Below are positions 1 through 8,615 of a stretch of DNA of 64,000 bases, in pieces; positions within the stretch are counted from its first letter, which is position 1, and each line of letters starts with the position of its first letter. The notes under the pieces were generated by a model. It searched no databases, was not told the DNA's origin, and saw nothing but the letters and a program-made list of their open reading frames with translations. This DNA is from Verrucomicrobiaceae bacterium (GTDB lineage: Bacteria > Verrucomicrobiota > Verrucomicrobiia > Verrucomicrobiales > Verrucomicrobiaceae), in contig JAIBCL010000001.1 of assembly GCA_019694165.1 (NCBI GenBank), positions 682,001 to 746,000 of the forward strand, read 5' to 3'. Position numbers and translations under genes: made by a program.

Positions 1-1183
1 CGGTGCGCAGGGGCTTGTCGGGCTGGCCTAGCAGCGCCGGCAGGACATTGATACTGTCCGGGCCGCGTGTGTCGGAGCCCGTGAGCGCGGCGAAGGTGCC
101 GAGGAGGTCGATCTGGCAGATGAGTTGATCGGAGGTGCTGCCGGCTTCGATCTTCCCGGGCCAACGCACAATGAAGGGCACCCGATGACCGCCTTCCCAA
201 GCGTCGAACTTGAAGCCGAGCAGCTCGCCATTGAGCCGGTGGCCGGCTTTCCACGCCTGCTGGCCGCCTTGATTGAGCATGCCGCCGTTGTCGCTGGTGA
301 GGATGACGAGCGTGTTCTCACGCAGCTTCAGCTCGTCGAGCGTGCGCATCACTTCACCGACCATCCAGTCGAACTCCTGGATGAAGTCGCCATACGCCCC
401 ACCCTCGCTGCTGCCTTTGAACTTCGCGCCCGGCGTGAAGGGATGATGGATGTGCGGCGTGGCGAAGTAGAGGAAGAACGGCCCGCCCGCATGGCCGCGC
501 ATCCACGTCGTTGCTTTCTCCGTGAGCGTGGTGCCATGCTCTTCTTCGTTGTAGAGCGCGTGCGCAGCCTTCGCGCCGGACATGGCGGGAGTGAGCATCT
601 TTTCGGGAAACGAGAGCGTCTCCTCTTTGCCGCCATACTTCAGCGGATCGTCCGGATCGAGTCCGACGACGCGATGATCCTCCACCCACACAAAGGGCGG
701 ATGGCTGCTCACGACGGGAATGCCGAAGTAGTGATCGAATCCGCACTCGAGCGGGCCTGGCTTCAACTCGGCGTTCCAATCCGGCTTTGGCTTGTCACCG
801 AAACCCAGGTGCCACTTGCCAAAGCACGCCGTCGCGTAGCCCTGGCGCTTCAACATGCCGGGCAGCGTTGGCTTTGACAGATCGACGACGAGCGGGCTCG
901 GATTCATGACCGGTCCCCAGAGGTTTTTGCGAAATGGATACTCGCCCGTGAGCAGCGCATACCGCGACGGCGTGCACACCGACGATGCCGAATGCGCATC
1001 CGTGAACCTGCGACCCTCGCTCGCGAGTCGATCTATGTTCGGCGTCTTCACCTTCGTCGCACCGTAGCAGCCGACATCGCCGTATCCGAGGTCATCGGCG
1101 AGGATGAGGAGGATGTTCGGCTTGTCGGCTGCGAAGAGCGAAGGGCACAGAGCGAAGAGAAATAGCAGTGCGTGACGTGACAT
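1..1183 (-). CDS. Secreted sulfatase, arylsulfatase A-like (3' end outside window)
   Basis: Type I sulfatase that would hydrolyse sulfate esters, probably on a polysaccharide, outside the cytoplasm. The reading frame is open from the ATG at 1183 to the window edge, so about 394 residues are seen and the C-terminus is missing. A signal peptide (about residues 1-18, ending FAA) precedes the first metal-binding strand NILLILADD. The formylglycine motif CTPSR lies at 69-73 and is followed by YALLTG; GKWHLG and an internal TSDNGG metal motif are also present. It is closely similar in layout to the sulfatase at 41534-43090 (shared stretches such as DWNAELKPGPLE), which suggests paralogues. It is the last visible gene of the minus-strand run, 18 bp after the hydrolase at 1202-2110. 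Confidence 0.93.
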   Translation of the reverse strand, partial: MSRHALLFLFALCPSLFAADKPNILLILADDLGYGDVGCYGATKVKTPNIDRLASEGRRFTDAHSASSVCTPSRYALLTGEYPFRKNLWGPVMNPSPLVVDLSKPTLPGMLKRQGYATACFGKWHLGFGDKPKPDWNAELKPGPLECGFDHYFGIPVVSSHPPFVWVEDHRVVGLDPDDPLKYGGKEETLSFPEKMLTPAMSGAKAAHALYNEEEHGTTLTEKATTWMRGHAGGPFFLYFATPHIHHPFTPGAKFKGSSEGGAYGDFIQEFDWMVGEVMRTLDELKLRENTLVILTSDNGGMLNQGGQQAWKAGHRLNGELLGFKFDAWEGGHRVPFIVRWPGKIEAGSTSDQLICQIDLLGTFAALTGSDTRGPDSINVLPALLGQPDKPLRT

Positions 1184-1201
1184 CGTGTGAAGAGCGCGGA
1201 G

Positions 1202-2110
1202 TTAGGGCTTGGCTGGCATCTTCGCTGGCACGTCATCCATCTTCGCACCGCGCACCCACTGACCGACGACGATCTGAAACTCCGGTTCAAAGCTGTGTCC
1301 GCGTCCGCGCATGACGACCTGTGTCCAATCCAGTCCACGCGAGCGAGCGGTGCCGTCCACGGCATCGCTGATGAGATTCAACCGGTCGCGAATGCTGCCC
1401 CACGCGGGCTTGTTGGCGCTCGTGCCCTGCAGCTCTTGATCTCCGCGCAGCATGAGGAAGCGGCAGCGATTCAACGACGGCGCGAAGAGTCCGAACGGCG
1501 TGAGGAACGGCGCGCCGCCATCGACGAAGAAGAACTGACGAAAGTGCGCAAGCGTGAACTCATCCTTGCCCGCGATGAGCAACGCGGTGGCGTGCGCGCC
1601 ATTCGAGAATCCACCCACCGCGCTGCCTTCCGCTACGATGCCGGGCACCTCCTTCATGAGCCTGCTCAACATCGTGCGATAAGCCTGACGCAGCGTAACG
1701 AAATCATCCACACCGAGCGCCATGCCCTTGGCTTCCTCCTTCGGATCATAAACGCGCTGAAACAGCGGAAGCGTAACGGCGATGAAGTTCGTGGTGCCGA
1801 TGATCTTCCGCGCGTTTCCGACCTCCGTGCCTTTTCCGCCGATGCCACCGGCGATGAAGACAAACAACGGCCACTTGCCCTCGGGCGTGTAGTTGTCCGG
1901 CAGTTGGGCGGTGAGCGTGGCGGGCACGTCTTCGTTCTTCGCCTGCGAGTAGAGCGTGGGCGGCAGATCGGGAAACTCGAGTTTGATAATGGCGCTCGGA
2001 CGCAGATCCGCTTCGGCATGCACCGGCATGACGACTCCCAGAACTGTGGCGATGCTGATCAATCGGCAGGGCATGTACATGATAAAGTTCCCGAGCTCAG
2101 GCTCATTCAC
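1202..2110 (-). CDS. Exported alpha/beta-hydrolase-fold protein
   Basis: Probable esterase-like alpha/beta hydrolase of 302 residues. A nucleophile elbow GFSNG sits near residue 169, after a strand/loop region that includes PLFVFIAGGIGG, and a late histidine (RGRGHSFEP) could complete the triad. The N-terminus carries a hydrophobic export segment ending near MPVHAEA. The annotated ATG gives a 4-bp ATGA overlap with the upstream gene at 2107-3138, which supports coupling, although the ATG at residue 13 would give a more ordinary signal peptide. The substrate is unknown; the neighbouring sulfatases and carbohydrate proteins suggest deacylation of a glycan (inference). Confidence 0.7.
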   Translation of the reverse strand: MNEPELGNFIMYMPCRLISIATVLGVVMPVHAEADLRPSAIIKLEFPDLPPTLYSQAKNEDVPATLTAQLPDNYTPEGKWPLFVFIAGGIGGKGTEVGNARKIIGTTNFIAVTLPLFQRVYDPKEEAKGMALGVDDFVTLRQAYRTMLSRLMKEVPGIVAEGSAVGGFSNGAHATALLIAGKDEFTLAHFRQFFFVDGGAPFLTPFGLFAPSLNRCRFLMLRGDQELQGTSANKPAWGSIRDRLNLISDAVDGTARSRGLDWTQVVMRGRGHSFEPEFQIVVGQWVRGAKMDDVPAKMPAKP

Positions 2111-3138
2111 GGAGCGGACACCTCGACGCGCAATGGCGCAATCATCGCCTGTGGACTCGTCACAGCGGTGACGGGTATCGGCTGACCGACGAGGTGAAAA
2201 TAGACGGCGAGTTCTCTTCGCCTCGCCGTGATGTGCATGCGGCCTTCCGACGTGAGCTTCAACCCGATGTCATTCGCTGGTTTGCCGATGCCGAAGGCGG
2301 CAACATGTTCGGCATCGGTGAAATGCCCGCAGCCGTCGAAGCCTTGCGCAAGCGCAAAGACCGAGTCAGCGCCGGTGCGCACTTCCCAGGCCAGGTTGCG
2401 GTGCTGCATGGTAACCGTCTGGCCGTCTTTGCCCAGGTTGCCATACAACCAGCTTCCAGCGCCGAAGTCCCAGAGCAGCGGCAGCTTGGTGAGATCAAAA
2501 TGCGCATCGACGGTGAGTTCGCGCTCGCTCCCTGCTTGTTGGGTGATTTTCACCCACGACTTGGTGTTCACGTACTCGAGCCACACCTGGCCAAGTTTCA
2601 GCGTGACGTTGAATGGGCCGCGCTTCACGATCTCCACCGCGCCCGGCTTGAGCATCGTGCGGATGCCGTCGGGACCGACGAACTCCTTGCCTCCAAAAGC
2701 GACCGAGGCGAGGAGCGGCTTTCCGTCACGGCGGATGCGATGACGAATCGCCGCGGACGCCACGACGATTTCGTCCGCTGTCTCGGTGACGGACAAACCG
2801 GCGCGCAACGGCTGAGCTGGCTTCTTTCCGATCTCCACGCGATAGGTCAGCGTTTCGTGCGGGGCGGGGCTTGGCGAGAAATCCACATCCAGCCCGCGCA
2901 CACTGCCGTCGGGCCATTTCGACATCGCGGTGAACTGCGCGGGCATTTCCTTTCCAGCCGTGTCGGTGAGCCGGATCTCCTCGATGCTTGCCAGCGTCCC
3001 AGACGCACACTCGAGCGATGCCGTGACGGGATACCCAAAGCGGCGCAAACCTGCCGTTTCACTCACGGTGAACCTGATCGACTGCGCCATGGCCGAGGCG
3101 GTGAATGCGAGAGTGGCAAGAAGCAGGCGGAGAATCAT
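2107..3138 (-). CDS. Secreted protein resembling the N-terminal part of YetA/exo-rhamnogalacturonan lyase-type proteins
   Basis: A 343-residue exported protein with a clear signal peptide (LLLATLAFTASAMAQ). The rest is predominantly beta-type: alternating hydrophobic strands, an early RFGYPV segment and a central SWVKITQQAGSE stretch. This recalls the N-terminal barrel domain of PcRGLX/YetA-like lyases, but those are usually far longer, so this would be a stand-alone or truncated version. No catalytic motif is recognised. It lies directly upstream of the alpha/beta hydrolase with a 4-bp overlap, so the two probably form a translational unit. The family assignment is tentative. Confidence 0.5.
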   Translation of the reverse strand: MILRLLLATLAFTASAMAQSIRFTVSETAGLRRFGYPVTASLECASGTLASIEEIRLTDTAGKEMPAQFTAMSKWPDGSVRGLDVDFSPSPAPHETLTYRVEIGKKPAQPLRAGLSVTETADEIVVASAAIRHRIRRDGKPLLASVAFGGKEFVGPDGIRTMLKPGAVEIVKRGPFNVTLKLGQVWLEYVNTKSWVKITQQAGSERELTVDAHFDLTKLPLLWDFGAGSWLYGNLGKDGQTVTMQHRNLAWEVRTGADSVFALAQGFDGCGHFTDAEHVAAFGIGKPANDIGLKLTSEGRMHITARRRELAVYFHLVGQPIPVTAVTSPQAMIAPLRVEVSAP

Positions 3139-3241
3139 CGAAAGACGGAAAATGCTGACAGAAAAATGGGAGCGTCAAATCAGAGACATCTGGATTTCTT
3201 CTCCCATCTGCCGTCAGCGAATAGTTCTTCGGGCAAAGACT

Positions 3242-3571
3242 TCATGATGCAAAAGCGTTGCCAGACTCGTTCGGCTCCTTGCTCAGCTCTCCGGTCGGAT
3301 CACCAGCGACGCATTCGAAAGCGTTGCCATCTCCCATGCCTGCGCACTCGTTCTCCCTCACGATGTTCCGCGACCGCAGCGGATACCCTTTTCGCAACTG
3401 CTCTTCTGACCGCGATCCGATCTTCTCGGTGCGCGGCGTCTGGATGTCCGTGCGGCCGAGACCGCTCATCTGTGCCCCTTGATCCTCGGTGAGAATGAAG
3501 AGGATGTTTGGCTGTGCGGCGGAAAGCGAAAAGCCGAGGGCGAGAAGAAAAACGAGCAGCAGGCGCATCAT
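3242..3571 (-). pseudogene. Chimeric relic: sulfatase N-terminus joined to a PL6-type lyase C-terminus
   Basis: A 109-codon open frame whose two halves match two unrelated families in this same window. Residues 1-47 are a signal peptide plus the first sulfatase strand (NILFILTEDQG, then GLGRTDIQTP), closely matching the N-terminus of the sulfatase at 29311-30738. From about residue 60 (RKGYPL, SRNIV, GMGDGNAFE, AGDPTGEL) it matches the last 50 residues of the PL6-like protein at 17058-20030 (RKDYPL, PRNIV, GMGEGSVFD, AADPAGEM). No sulfatase active site or lyase core remains. The simplest reading is a deletion that fused two neighbouring genes in frame. It overlaps the upstream gene at 3568-5373 by 4 bp and may still be translated. 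Confidence 0.8.
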
Positions 3572-5373
3572 GGAGTGAGCTTCAGCACAACGGCTCCGCC
3601 GGGCCGGGCTTGCACGGCGATGGCGCGGGTGCTGTCCATTTTGCCACGGTCTTTGGCGGTGAGCACATCGGAGACGCGGTAGATCGCGGCGGATTTCAGC
3701 GTGAGTTTGGCTCCGGCGGGGTTTTGGAGGTCTTCGTTGATGATCAGCGCAAAGATCGTGCCATCGGCTTTCTTGCGTGCGCGCAGATGCAGTCGCTTGC
3801 TGGGCTCGGCAAAGGCGAGGCCCACATCCCCCGGCTTCACGATCTCAGTCTCGGTGATGAACTCGGCCATCTTCTGCGAGTCAGCAGCGATCTCGGTCAC
3901 GGCTTCGTAGCGACCATCGGCGAGCGGTTTGAAATCCCAGCCGAGCAGGCCGCGCATGGACATGTGGGTGACGTTGTAGCTGACCTCGACGAAGTAGCCA
4001 TGCACGCCGCCAGCGAGCGCCCACCAGAACTGATTCCGCACCTGCTCCTTCGATGGCACCGTCGCGCCAACGAAGGGCACATGCGCCTGGATGAGCACCT
4101 CGGTTTTGTTTTCGAAAGGACGCCACGCGAGCATCTTCGTCTCCCAGCGCATGAGGTCGGGCTTGTTGCTCCAGCCGCCGATGGGCGCGTAGTCGGTGCC
4201 GATGGTGGTGATGCCCCACGACTTCAGATCACGCATGAGCTGCACCTTGTCAGGTGGGGCGTCGATGGCGTTATGACCAATCACGACCTCGACTTCCGTC
4301 GGCTTCCCGAGCGAGTTGATCCAGCGCACCTGCTGCTCGAGGTCTTTGTATTGCTCCGGCGAGTCCTTCGTGCCGAGCTGGTTGTAGAGATGAAACGCGA
4401 GCAGCCCCGGATGATCCTTCGTGGCGAGGATGACGGTTTTGTGATTCTCCGTGAGCGGCGCGGACTTGTGCGCCTCCTCTTCATTGCCGACATAGAGGCA
4501 AGTGTGGATGCCTTCCTGCCACGCGATGTCGAGCAGACTAACGAATCGCTGCGCGGCATCCGGCAAATCCACGAGCCCGCCGCTTTGCACGACGATGGTG
4601 TTCATGCCGGTGGGTTTCAAAGCGCGCACCATGCGCTGATACGAGGGCAGGTCCGGCATCGGCGAACCCCACACGCGCACGGCGAAGGGCACACGCGGCT
4701 TGGGCGGCGGAGGATGGCGCGTGACGATTCGGTCCCATCCGTTCACTGGCGGAGCGGCTTTTGCTTCGAAGGGAATCCAATAGCAACCCGGCGGCACCTT
4801 CGCCGGCCAGTTCTTGAGATCGTTCACGCCTTCCTTGTTCGGATGGATAGCATGACAAAGCACCGCACCCGCTGAATACGCGCCCTTCATGTCAGCACCG
4901 AGCGCGAGGATCACGCGCTTCGATTTGTCGGTCGGATGATCCGCCGTCTTGATGCGATAGCCGCCAGGCGTGATGCCATCCAGGAAGCCGCTGCCTGCGA
5001 GCTTCGTGGCGAAGGCATTGTTCTGCATCGTGCCGAGGCAGAGCACGTGATGCTTCAAATCATCGTCGCTCACCTTCGATGATGTCGTCACGCGCACCTG
5101 CTTCACCTTGTCGATCACGAAGCGTTTGGCCCAGTCGAGCGCCTTGCTGTCGTAGTCACCGCCAAGACCATCGGGCATCACGATGGTGAGATCGGAGCCG
5201 TTGTTCGTGAAGTCGATGAGCGGCTCGCCTTGCATCAACTCCGGCACTTGCGGCGTGACCGAATCTGGAAACGCAATCGGTGCCGCGCGCCAGAGAATCC
5301 ACTCGTCGGGATCAGCTTTGGAGCCTGCGTGAGCGGAGGAGGCGAGGATGATGAATGCGAGGATGTGTTTCAA
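3568..5373 (-). CDS. Exported glycoside-hydrolase-like protein (TIM-barrel type, family not assigned)
   Basis: A 601-residue secreted protein with a short signal peptide (FIILASSAHA). The N-terminal 180 residues look like the alpha/beta accessory domain found before barrels in hexosaminidases and alpha-glucuronidases (LCLGTMQNNA, ITPGGYRI). From about 225 a barrel-like domain follows (PFAVRVWGSPMP, TGMNTIVVQSGG, HPGLLAFHLYNQ, VEVVIGHN, GTDYAPIGGWSN), then a C-terminal beta domain (HLRARKKADGTIFALIIN). Acidic residues in the barrel are plausible catalysts but none can be assigned. It sits 24 bp downstream of the GH32-like gene in the same minus-strand run, consistent with glycan breakdown. Confidence 0.6.
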   Translation of the reverse strand: MKHILAFIILASSAHAGSKADPDEWILWRAAPIAFPDSVTPQVPELMQGEPLIDFTNNGSDLTIVMPDGLGGDYDSKALDWAKRFVIDKVKQVRVTTSSKVSDDDLKHHVLCLGTMQNNAFATKLAGSGFLDGITPGGYRIKTADHPTDKSKRVILALGADMKGAYSAGAVLCHAIHPNKEGVNDLKNWPAKVPPGCYWIPFEAKAAPPVNGWDRIVTRHPPPPKPRVPFAVRVWGSPMPDLPSYQRMVRALKPTGMNTIVVQSGGLVDLPDAAQRFVSLLDIAWQEGIHTCLYVGNEEEAHKSAPLTENHKTVILATKDHPGLLAFHLYNQLGTKDSPEQYKDLEQQVRWINSLGKPTEVEVVIGHNAIDAPPDKVQLMRDLKSWGITTIGTDYAPIGGWSNKPDLMRWETKMLAWRPFENKTEVLIQAHVPFVGATVPSKEQVRNQFWWALAGGVHGYFVEVSYNVTHMSMRGLLGWDFKPLADGRYEAVTEIAADSQKMAEFITETEIVKPGDVGLAFAEPSKRLHLRARKKADGTIFALIINEDLQNPAGAKLTLKSAAIYRVSDVLTAKDRGKMDSTRAIAVQARPGGAVVLKLTP

Positions 5374-5397
5374 GGCGTTGAGGAAGAGGGGGCAAGT

Positions 5398-7755
5398 TCA
5401 CGACCGTGCTGCGGGCCTGAGCCAGATACTACGCAGCGGCCAGGTGGCAGCATCGGCGGAATGGGTGCTCGGCAGCGAGCTGGCCTTCACGGCATCGGGC
5501 TTTGTAAACCAGGCCCAATGCGCGCTGTTGAGATCGTTGCAGAAAACTTCGACGAGCGCGCCGTCGAGGAAGACACGCAGTGTGACTTTCTCGCCCGCTT
5601 TGGCGGTGAGTGACTGGGTGAAGAGTCGCTTGTCATTCGGGATGTGATTCGCCTCGGCGGGCAGTTTGCGGGGATCAAAAACGAGCTGGTGCTTCTCGGC
5701 ATCGACGAAGATATCGAACGAGTTTTCGCCATCGCCGAGGCGGATGCCTGCTCGTCCGCTGGCGGGCATGGCGAAGGTGATTTCCACTTCTTGATGCGCG
5801 CTGGCGAGTTCACCGAGGGCATGAGGCTTGCCGCGCAACTTTTGCAGCTCGGCGACGGGTGAGAGCGTGAGTTTGCCTGCTTCATCCACGTTCGCCACGA
5901 GCGGCAGACGATGCGTGCGGCCCCAGCCGAGTCTCGCGAGTTCCGGGACGGGGAGTTTCAGGATCTTCGTGGTTTGGAAAAGGTTGCGTCCACGGTCATC
6001 ACGCTCCCAGCCGCCCCAATGCACAAAATTGCCCTTCTCACACAGCGTGCCGTGATGCTGCATGATGAAACGCTGGTTCTCGATGCGGCCCACGAGGTAG
6101 GTGTGCGTGAAGTCCCACAGGTAACGCCCATCCGCGAGCGGGATCATCTGCCCGCATTCCACGCCGAGATCGAGCTTCGCGGGATCGGGGTTCGTGAAGA
6201 AGCTGCCGACGTGCTGCCACTCGCGCAGGTCGGCGCTGCGATAGAGCGGGAAGTCGTAGCCCACGGCATCGTGATGATGGCGCTGGAGTTTGCCTTGTTC
6301 ATTGATGCGGTCCCAGTGTGAGCCTGCGCCGACCATGAAGTAGCTGCCGTCTTGCTTCCACGCATTGCCTTCCTCCCAGCTATACTTGCCGGGCGCGGCC
6401 TTCGGATCGCTGACGTAGTTCGGATGCTCTTTCGTGATGCGCACCTCGTCATTGCGCACCTTCCATTCATCGAGGTGAGCACCCTCCGATGTCGCCAAAG
6501 TGATGGGATAACCGCCCACGATGCCCGGCTTGCCATCCGGGCCGACCATGAAGGTGCCATTCGGCCAGATCGGATGCGGCCAGCCGAGCGGCGCGGGCCG
6601 GATGTCCCAGCTCACGAGATCATGGCTCACGAGATGACGGAAGACCTCGTTGTGATTCAACGCCTCGCCGCGATGAATGAGCATGTAGTGATGCTGGCCA
6701 TCGTGATACAGGCTGTGCAGATTGCAGACGAGCCCCACGAGCGCGATGTGATACTGCGGATACCACGGATCATGCTCGATCTGATGCGCGATGGCCTTTT
6801 TCAGCTCGTCATTCGTCAGCGCAGCCCGCTGCGCATCCGGCGTGCCTTGCGGCAAATGATACTGGCCCAACGCATCCCGCGTGTGCAGCCGCTGCGGCTT
6901 CAAAACAGCTCCATCAGGCTTCAAACCGGCCAAATCGAGCACCTCGGCATCGCTCAGTGATTTCCGCCAGATCGCCACATGATCGATCAACCCACGAAAA
7001 GGCCATCGCCCGCCCGGTTGAGCCCCGATGATGGCTCCCGGCGTCTCATTGAGGAAAAACTCAAAGGGCAATCCACCGGGCAGCTTCTCCGCATTTCGGA
7101 ACAGCAGCTCTCCATTCACAAAGAGATCGAGCACACCCGGCGTGCCAGTTTGCGGCGTTAGTCGCACCGTCAGATCAAGCCAGCCCGCAAGCGGCTTCGG
7201 CGTAGGACAGTAAAAGTCGAGCACCGCCGCCTGTCCCGCCGCCACGCTGCGCTGGAACGACGTGCGAAAGCCGATGCCCTCCGTGCTCAGATGCCCCCAA
7301 GGCATCCGCCAAGCCGCCAAATCCACCGGCATGTGCTCGCGCTCCGCCCAGCTCGAAAACAGCGTGCCATCCAGCGTGTCACCTGCCGGCTTCACCCGGA
7401 GATGCAGCGTGTATTCGCCGTGATCGAACACATCGCCCAAGTCATCCAGCCCCAGATGCCCGCCATCGAGCTTCGCCGCGAAGCCATCGCCTCCGCGTGC
7501 AAGAGATGCCGCTTTGTCTTCGCCCGTGAGTTCGATGCCAGTCGTGGCCGCACCTTGAACTGCAAGCCCACTTGCATCCTTCATTCGCCACACGAAGGCA
7601 GCATCGTGAAATGACTCCGCAGCCTTCGCGCGAAGCGTTGGAAGGACTACGCACAGGAGAACCAAGTGATAAGCGGTCCATGAGGGACGGCTCCAGATGC
7701 GGGCGTTCACAGCATCTCGATGCCGCGCGCCAGCGGAGGGAATGCCTTCCTTCAT
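5398..7755 (-). CDS. Secreted LamG-like/GH32-like protein (divergent fructosidase fold)
   Basis: About 785 residues: an N-terminal segment with a hydrophobic export stretch (HLVLLCVVLPTLRAKA), a concanavalin/LamG-type domain (FVWRMKD through LIDHVAIWRKSLSDAE), then a five-bladed GH32-like propeller and a C-terminal beta-sandwich with the family hallmark LRVFLDGALVEVF. A GH32-style EC pair appears in LGVECGQM. Where GH32 enzymes have the W-M-N-D-P-N-G nucleophile motif, this protein reads CNLHSLYHDG, so the nucleophilic Asp appears to be lost. The ATG at 7755 overlaps the KilA-N stop by 4 bp. A GTG at 7710 would give a more compact signal peptide and may be the original start if the island upstream was inserted here. 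Confidence 0.68.
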   Translation of the reverse strand: MKEGIPSAGARHRDAVNARIWSRPSWTAYHLVLLCVVLPTLRAKAAESFHDAAFVWRMKDASGLAVQGAATTGIELTGEDKAASLARGGDGFAAKLDGGHLGLDDLGDVFDHGEYTLHLRVKPAGDTLDGTLFSSWAEREHMPVDLAAWRMPWGHLSTEGIGFRTSFQRSVAAGQAAVLDFYCPTPKPLAGWLDLTVRLTPQTGTPGVLDLFVNGELLFRNAEKLPGGLPFEFFLNETPGAIIGAQPGGRWPFRGLIDHVAIWRKSLSDAEVLDLAGLKPDGAVLKPQRLHTRDALGQYHLPQGTPDAQRAALTNDELKKAIAHQIEHDPWYPQYHIALVGLVCNLHSLYHDGQHHYMLIHRGEALNHNEVFRHLVSHDLVSWDIRPAPLGWPHPIWPNGTFMVGPDGKPGIVGGYPITLATSEGAHLDEWKVRNDEVRITKEHPNYVSDPKAAPGKYSWEEGNAWKQDGSYFMVGAGSHWDRINEQGKLQRHHHDAVGYDFPLYRSADLREWQHVGSFFTNPDPAKLDLGVECGQMIPLADGRYLWDFTHTYLVGRIENQRFIMQHHGTLCEKGNFVHWGGWERDDRGRNLFQTTKILKLPVPELARLGWGRTHRLPLVANVDEAGKLTLSPVAELQKLRGKPHALGELASAHQEVEITFAMPASGRAGIRLGDGENSFDIFVDAEKHQLVFDPRKLPAEANHIPNDKRLFTQSLTAKAGEKVTLRVFLDGALVEVFCNDLNSAHWAWFTKPDAVKASSLPSTHSADAATWPLRSIWLRPAARS

Positions 7756-8594
7756 CCCTTTCCTCCCTCCAAAAGCCGCGCAGCGCTCGCCGTGAGCGTC
7801 CGCATCTGACGGATGGCAATGCCGTTCAGCTTCGTCAGTCGTTCGCCCGATGGCAGCGCCATGTGAATGAGTTCCGCGTTCAGGCTTTCGAGATTCGCCA
7901 GCACGAGAAGCTGCTCGATGGTCGCGTGGTCGCGCATGTTGCCATCGAGCTTCGGATTGGCATCTCGCCACTGCCGCGCCGTCCGGCCAAAGAGCGCCAC
8001 ATTCAGCAAGTCCGCCTCGCTCGCGTAAGTCATCGCCGCCTGCGCTGGCGTCACCTCCGGCGGGATGAGGTGCTCTTTGATCGCGTCGGTGTGGATGCGG
8101 TAGTTGAGCTTCGACAGCGTGCGGTTGAGATTCCAAGCCAGCGAAAGCCGCCGCCCCTCATCCTCCTTGAGCCGCTGGAATTCTTTGATGAGATACAGCT
8201 TGAACTCGACGGAGATCCACGACGCGAACTCGAACGCGATGTCCTTGTGCGCGTAGGTGCCGCCATACCGGCCTGCCTTCGACACAATGCCGACGGCCCC
8301 CGTGCGTTCGATCCACTGCTTTGCGGTTAGCACAAAACTGTTCAGCCCTGCGTGAATTCTAATCCCATCGAATTCGATGGGATTGAAAGCCGGATTGTTG
8401 AGCCGTTCCCAGATGCCGAGGAATTCGATGGTGTCCCGATTGCGAAGCCAGTTCGAGATGAGGTAATCGGTTCGCTCCGCGTCTTTGAAACGAGCAATGT
8501 CGGTGAGGCAAATGTAGTCATCCTGCCGCTCGGTGAGGATGCTGACGGCGACTCCTTGAACCTCGATGGTGGATTTGGCGGGCGGCTTTTTCAT
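7752..8594 (-). CDS. KilA-N domain protein
   Basis: A 280-residue protein with an N-terminal KilA-N domain, a small nucleic-acid-binding fold common in phages and mobile elements (about residues 10-115: DDYICLTDIARF, SNWLRNRDTIEFLGIWE, GLNSFVLTAKQWIERT, GGTYAHKDIAFEFASWIS). The C-terminal half is helical (LKEDEGRRLSLAWNLNRTLSK, PAQAAMTYASEADLLN, NMRDHATIEQL) and unassigned. It starts only 21 bp after the HerA stop on the same strand, so it probably belongs to the SIR2-HerA transcription unit. Its end overlaps the GH32-like start by 4 bp. Role unknown: possibly a DNA-binding regulator or sensor of the island (inference). Confidence 0.85.
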   Translation of the reverse strand: MKKPPAKSTIEVQGVAVSILTERQDDYICLTDIARFKDAERTDYLISNWLRNRDTIEFLGIWERLNNPAFNPIEFDGIRIHAGLNSFVLTAKQWIERTGAVGIVSKAGRYGGTYAHKDIAFEFASWISVEFKLYLIKEFQRLKEDEGRRLSLAWNLNRTLSKLNYRIHTDAIKEHLIPPEVTPAQAAMTYASEADLLNVALFGRTARQWRDANPKLDGNMRDHATIEQLLVLANLESLNAELIHMALPSGERLTKLNGIAIRQMRTLTASAARLLEGGKG

Positions 8595-8615
8595 GCTGGG
8601 AAAATACGCAACGAG

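Noticed and set aside
125-877. 250-codon plus-strand frame at the left edge
   Set aside because: Antisense shadow of the sulfatase 1-1183, whose motifs are on the minus strand.
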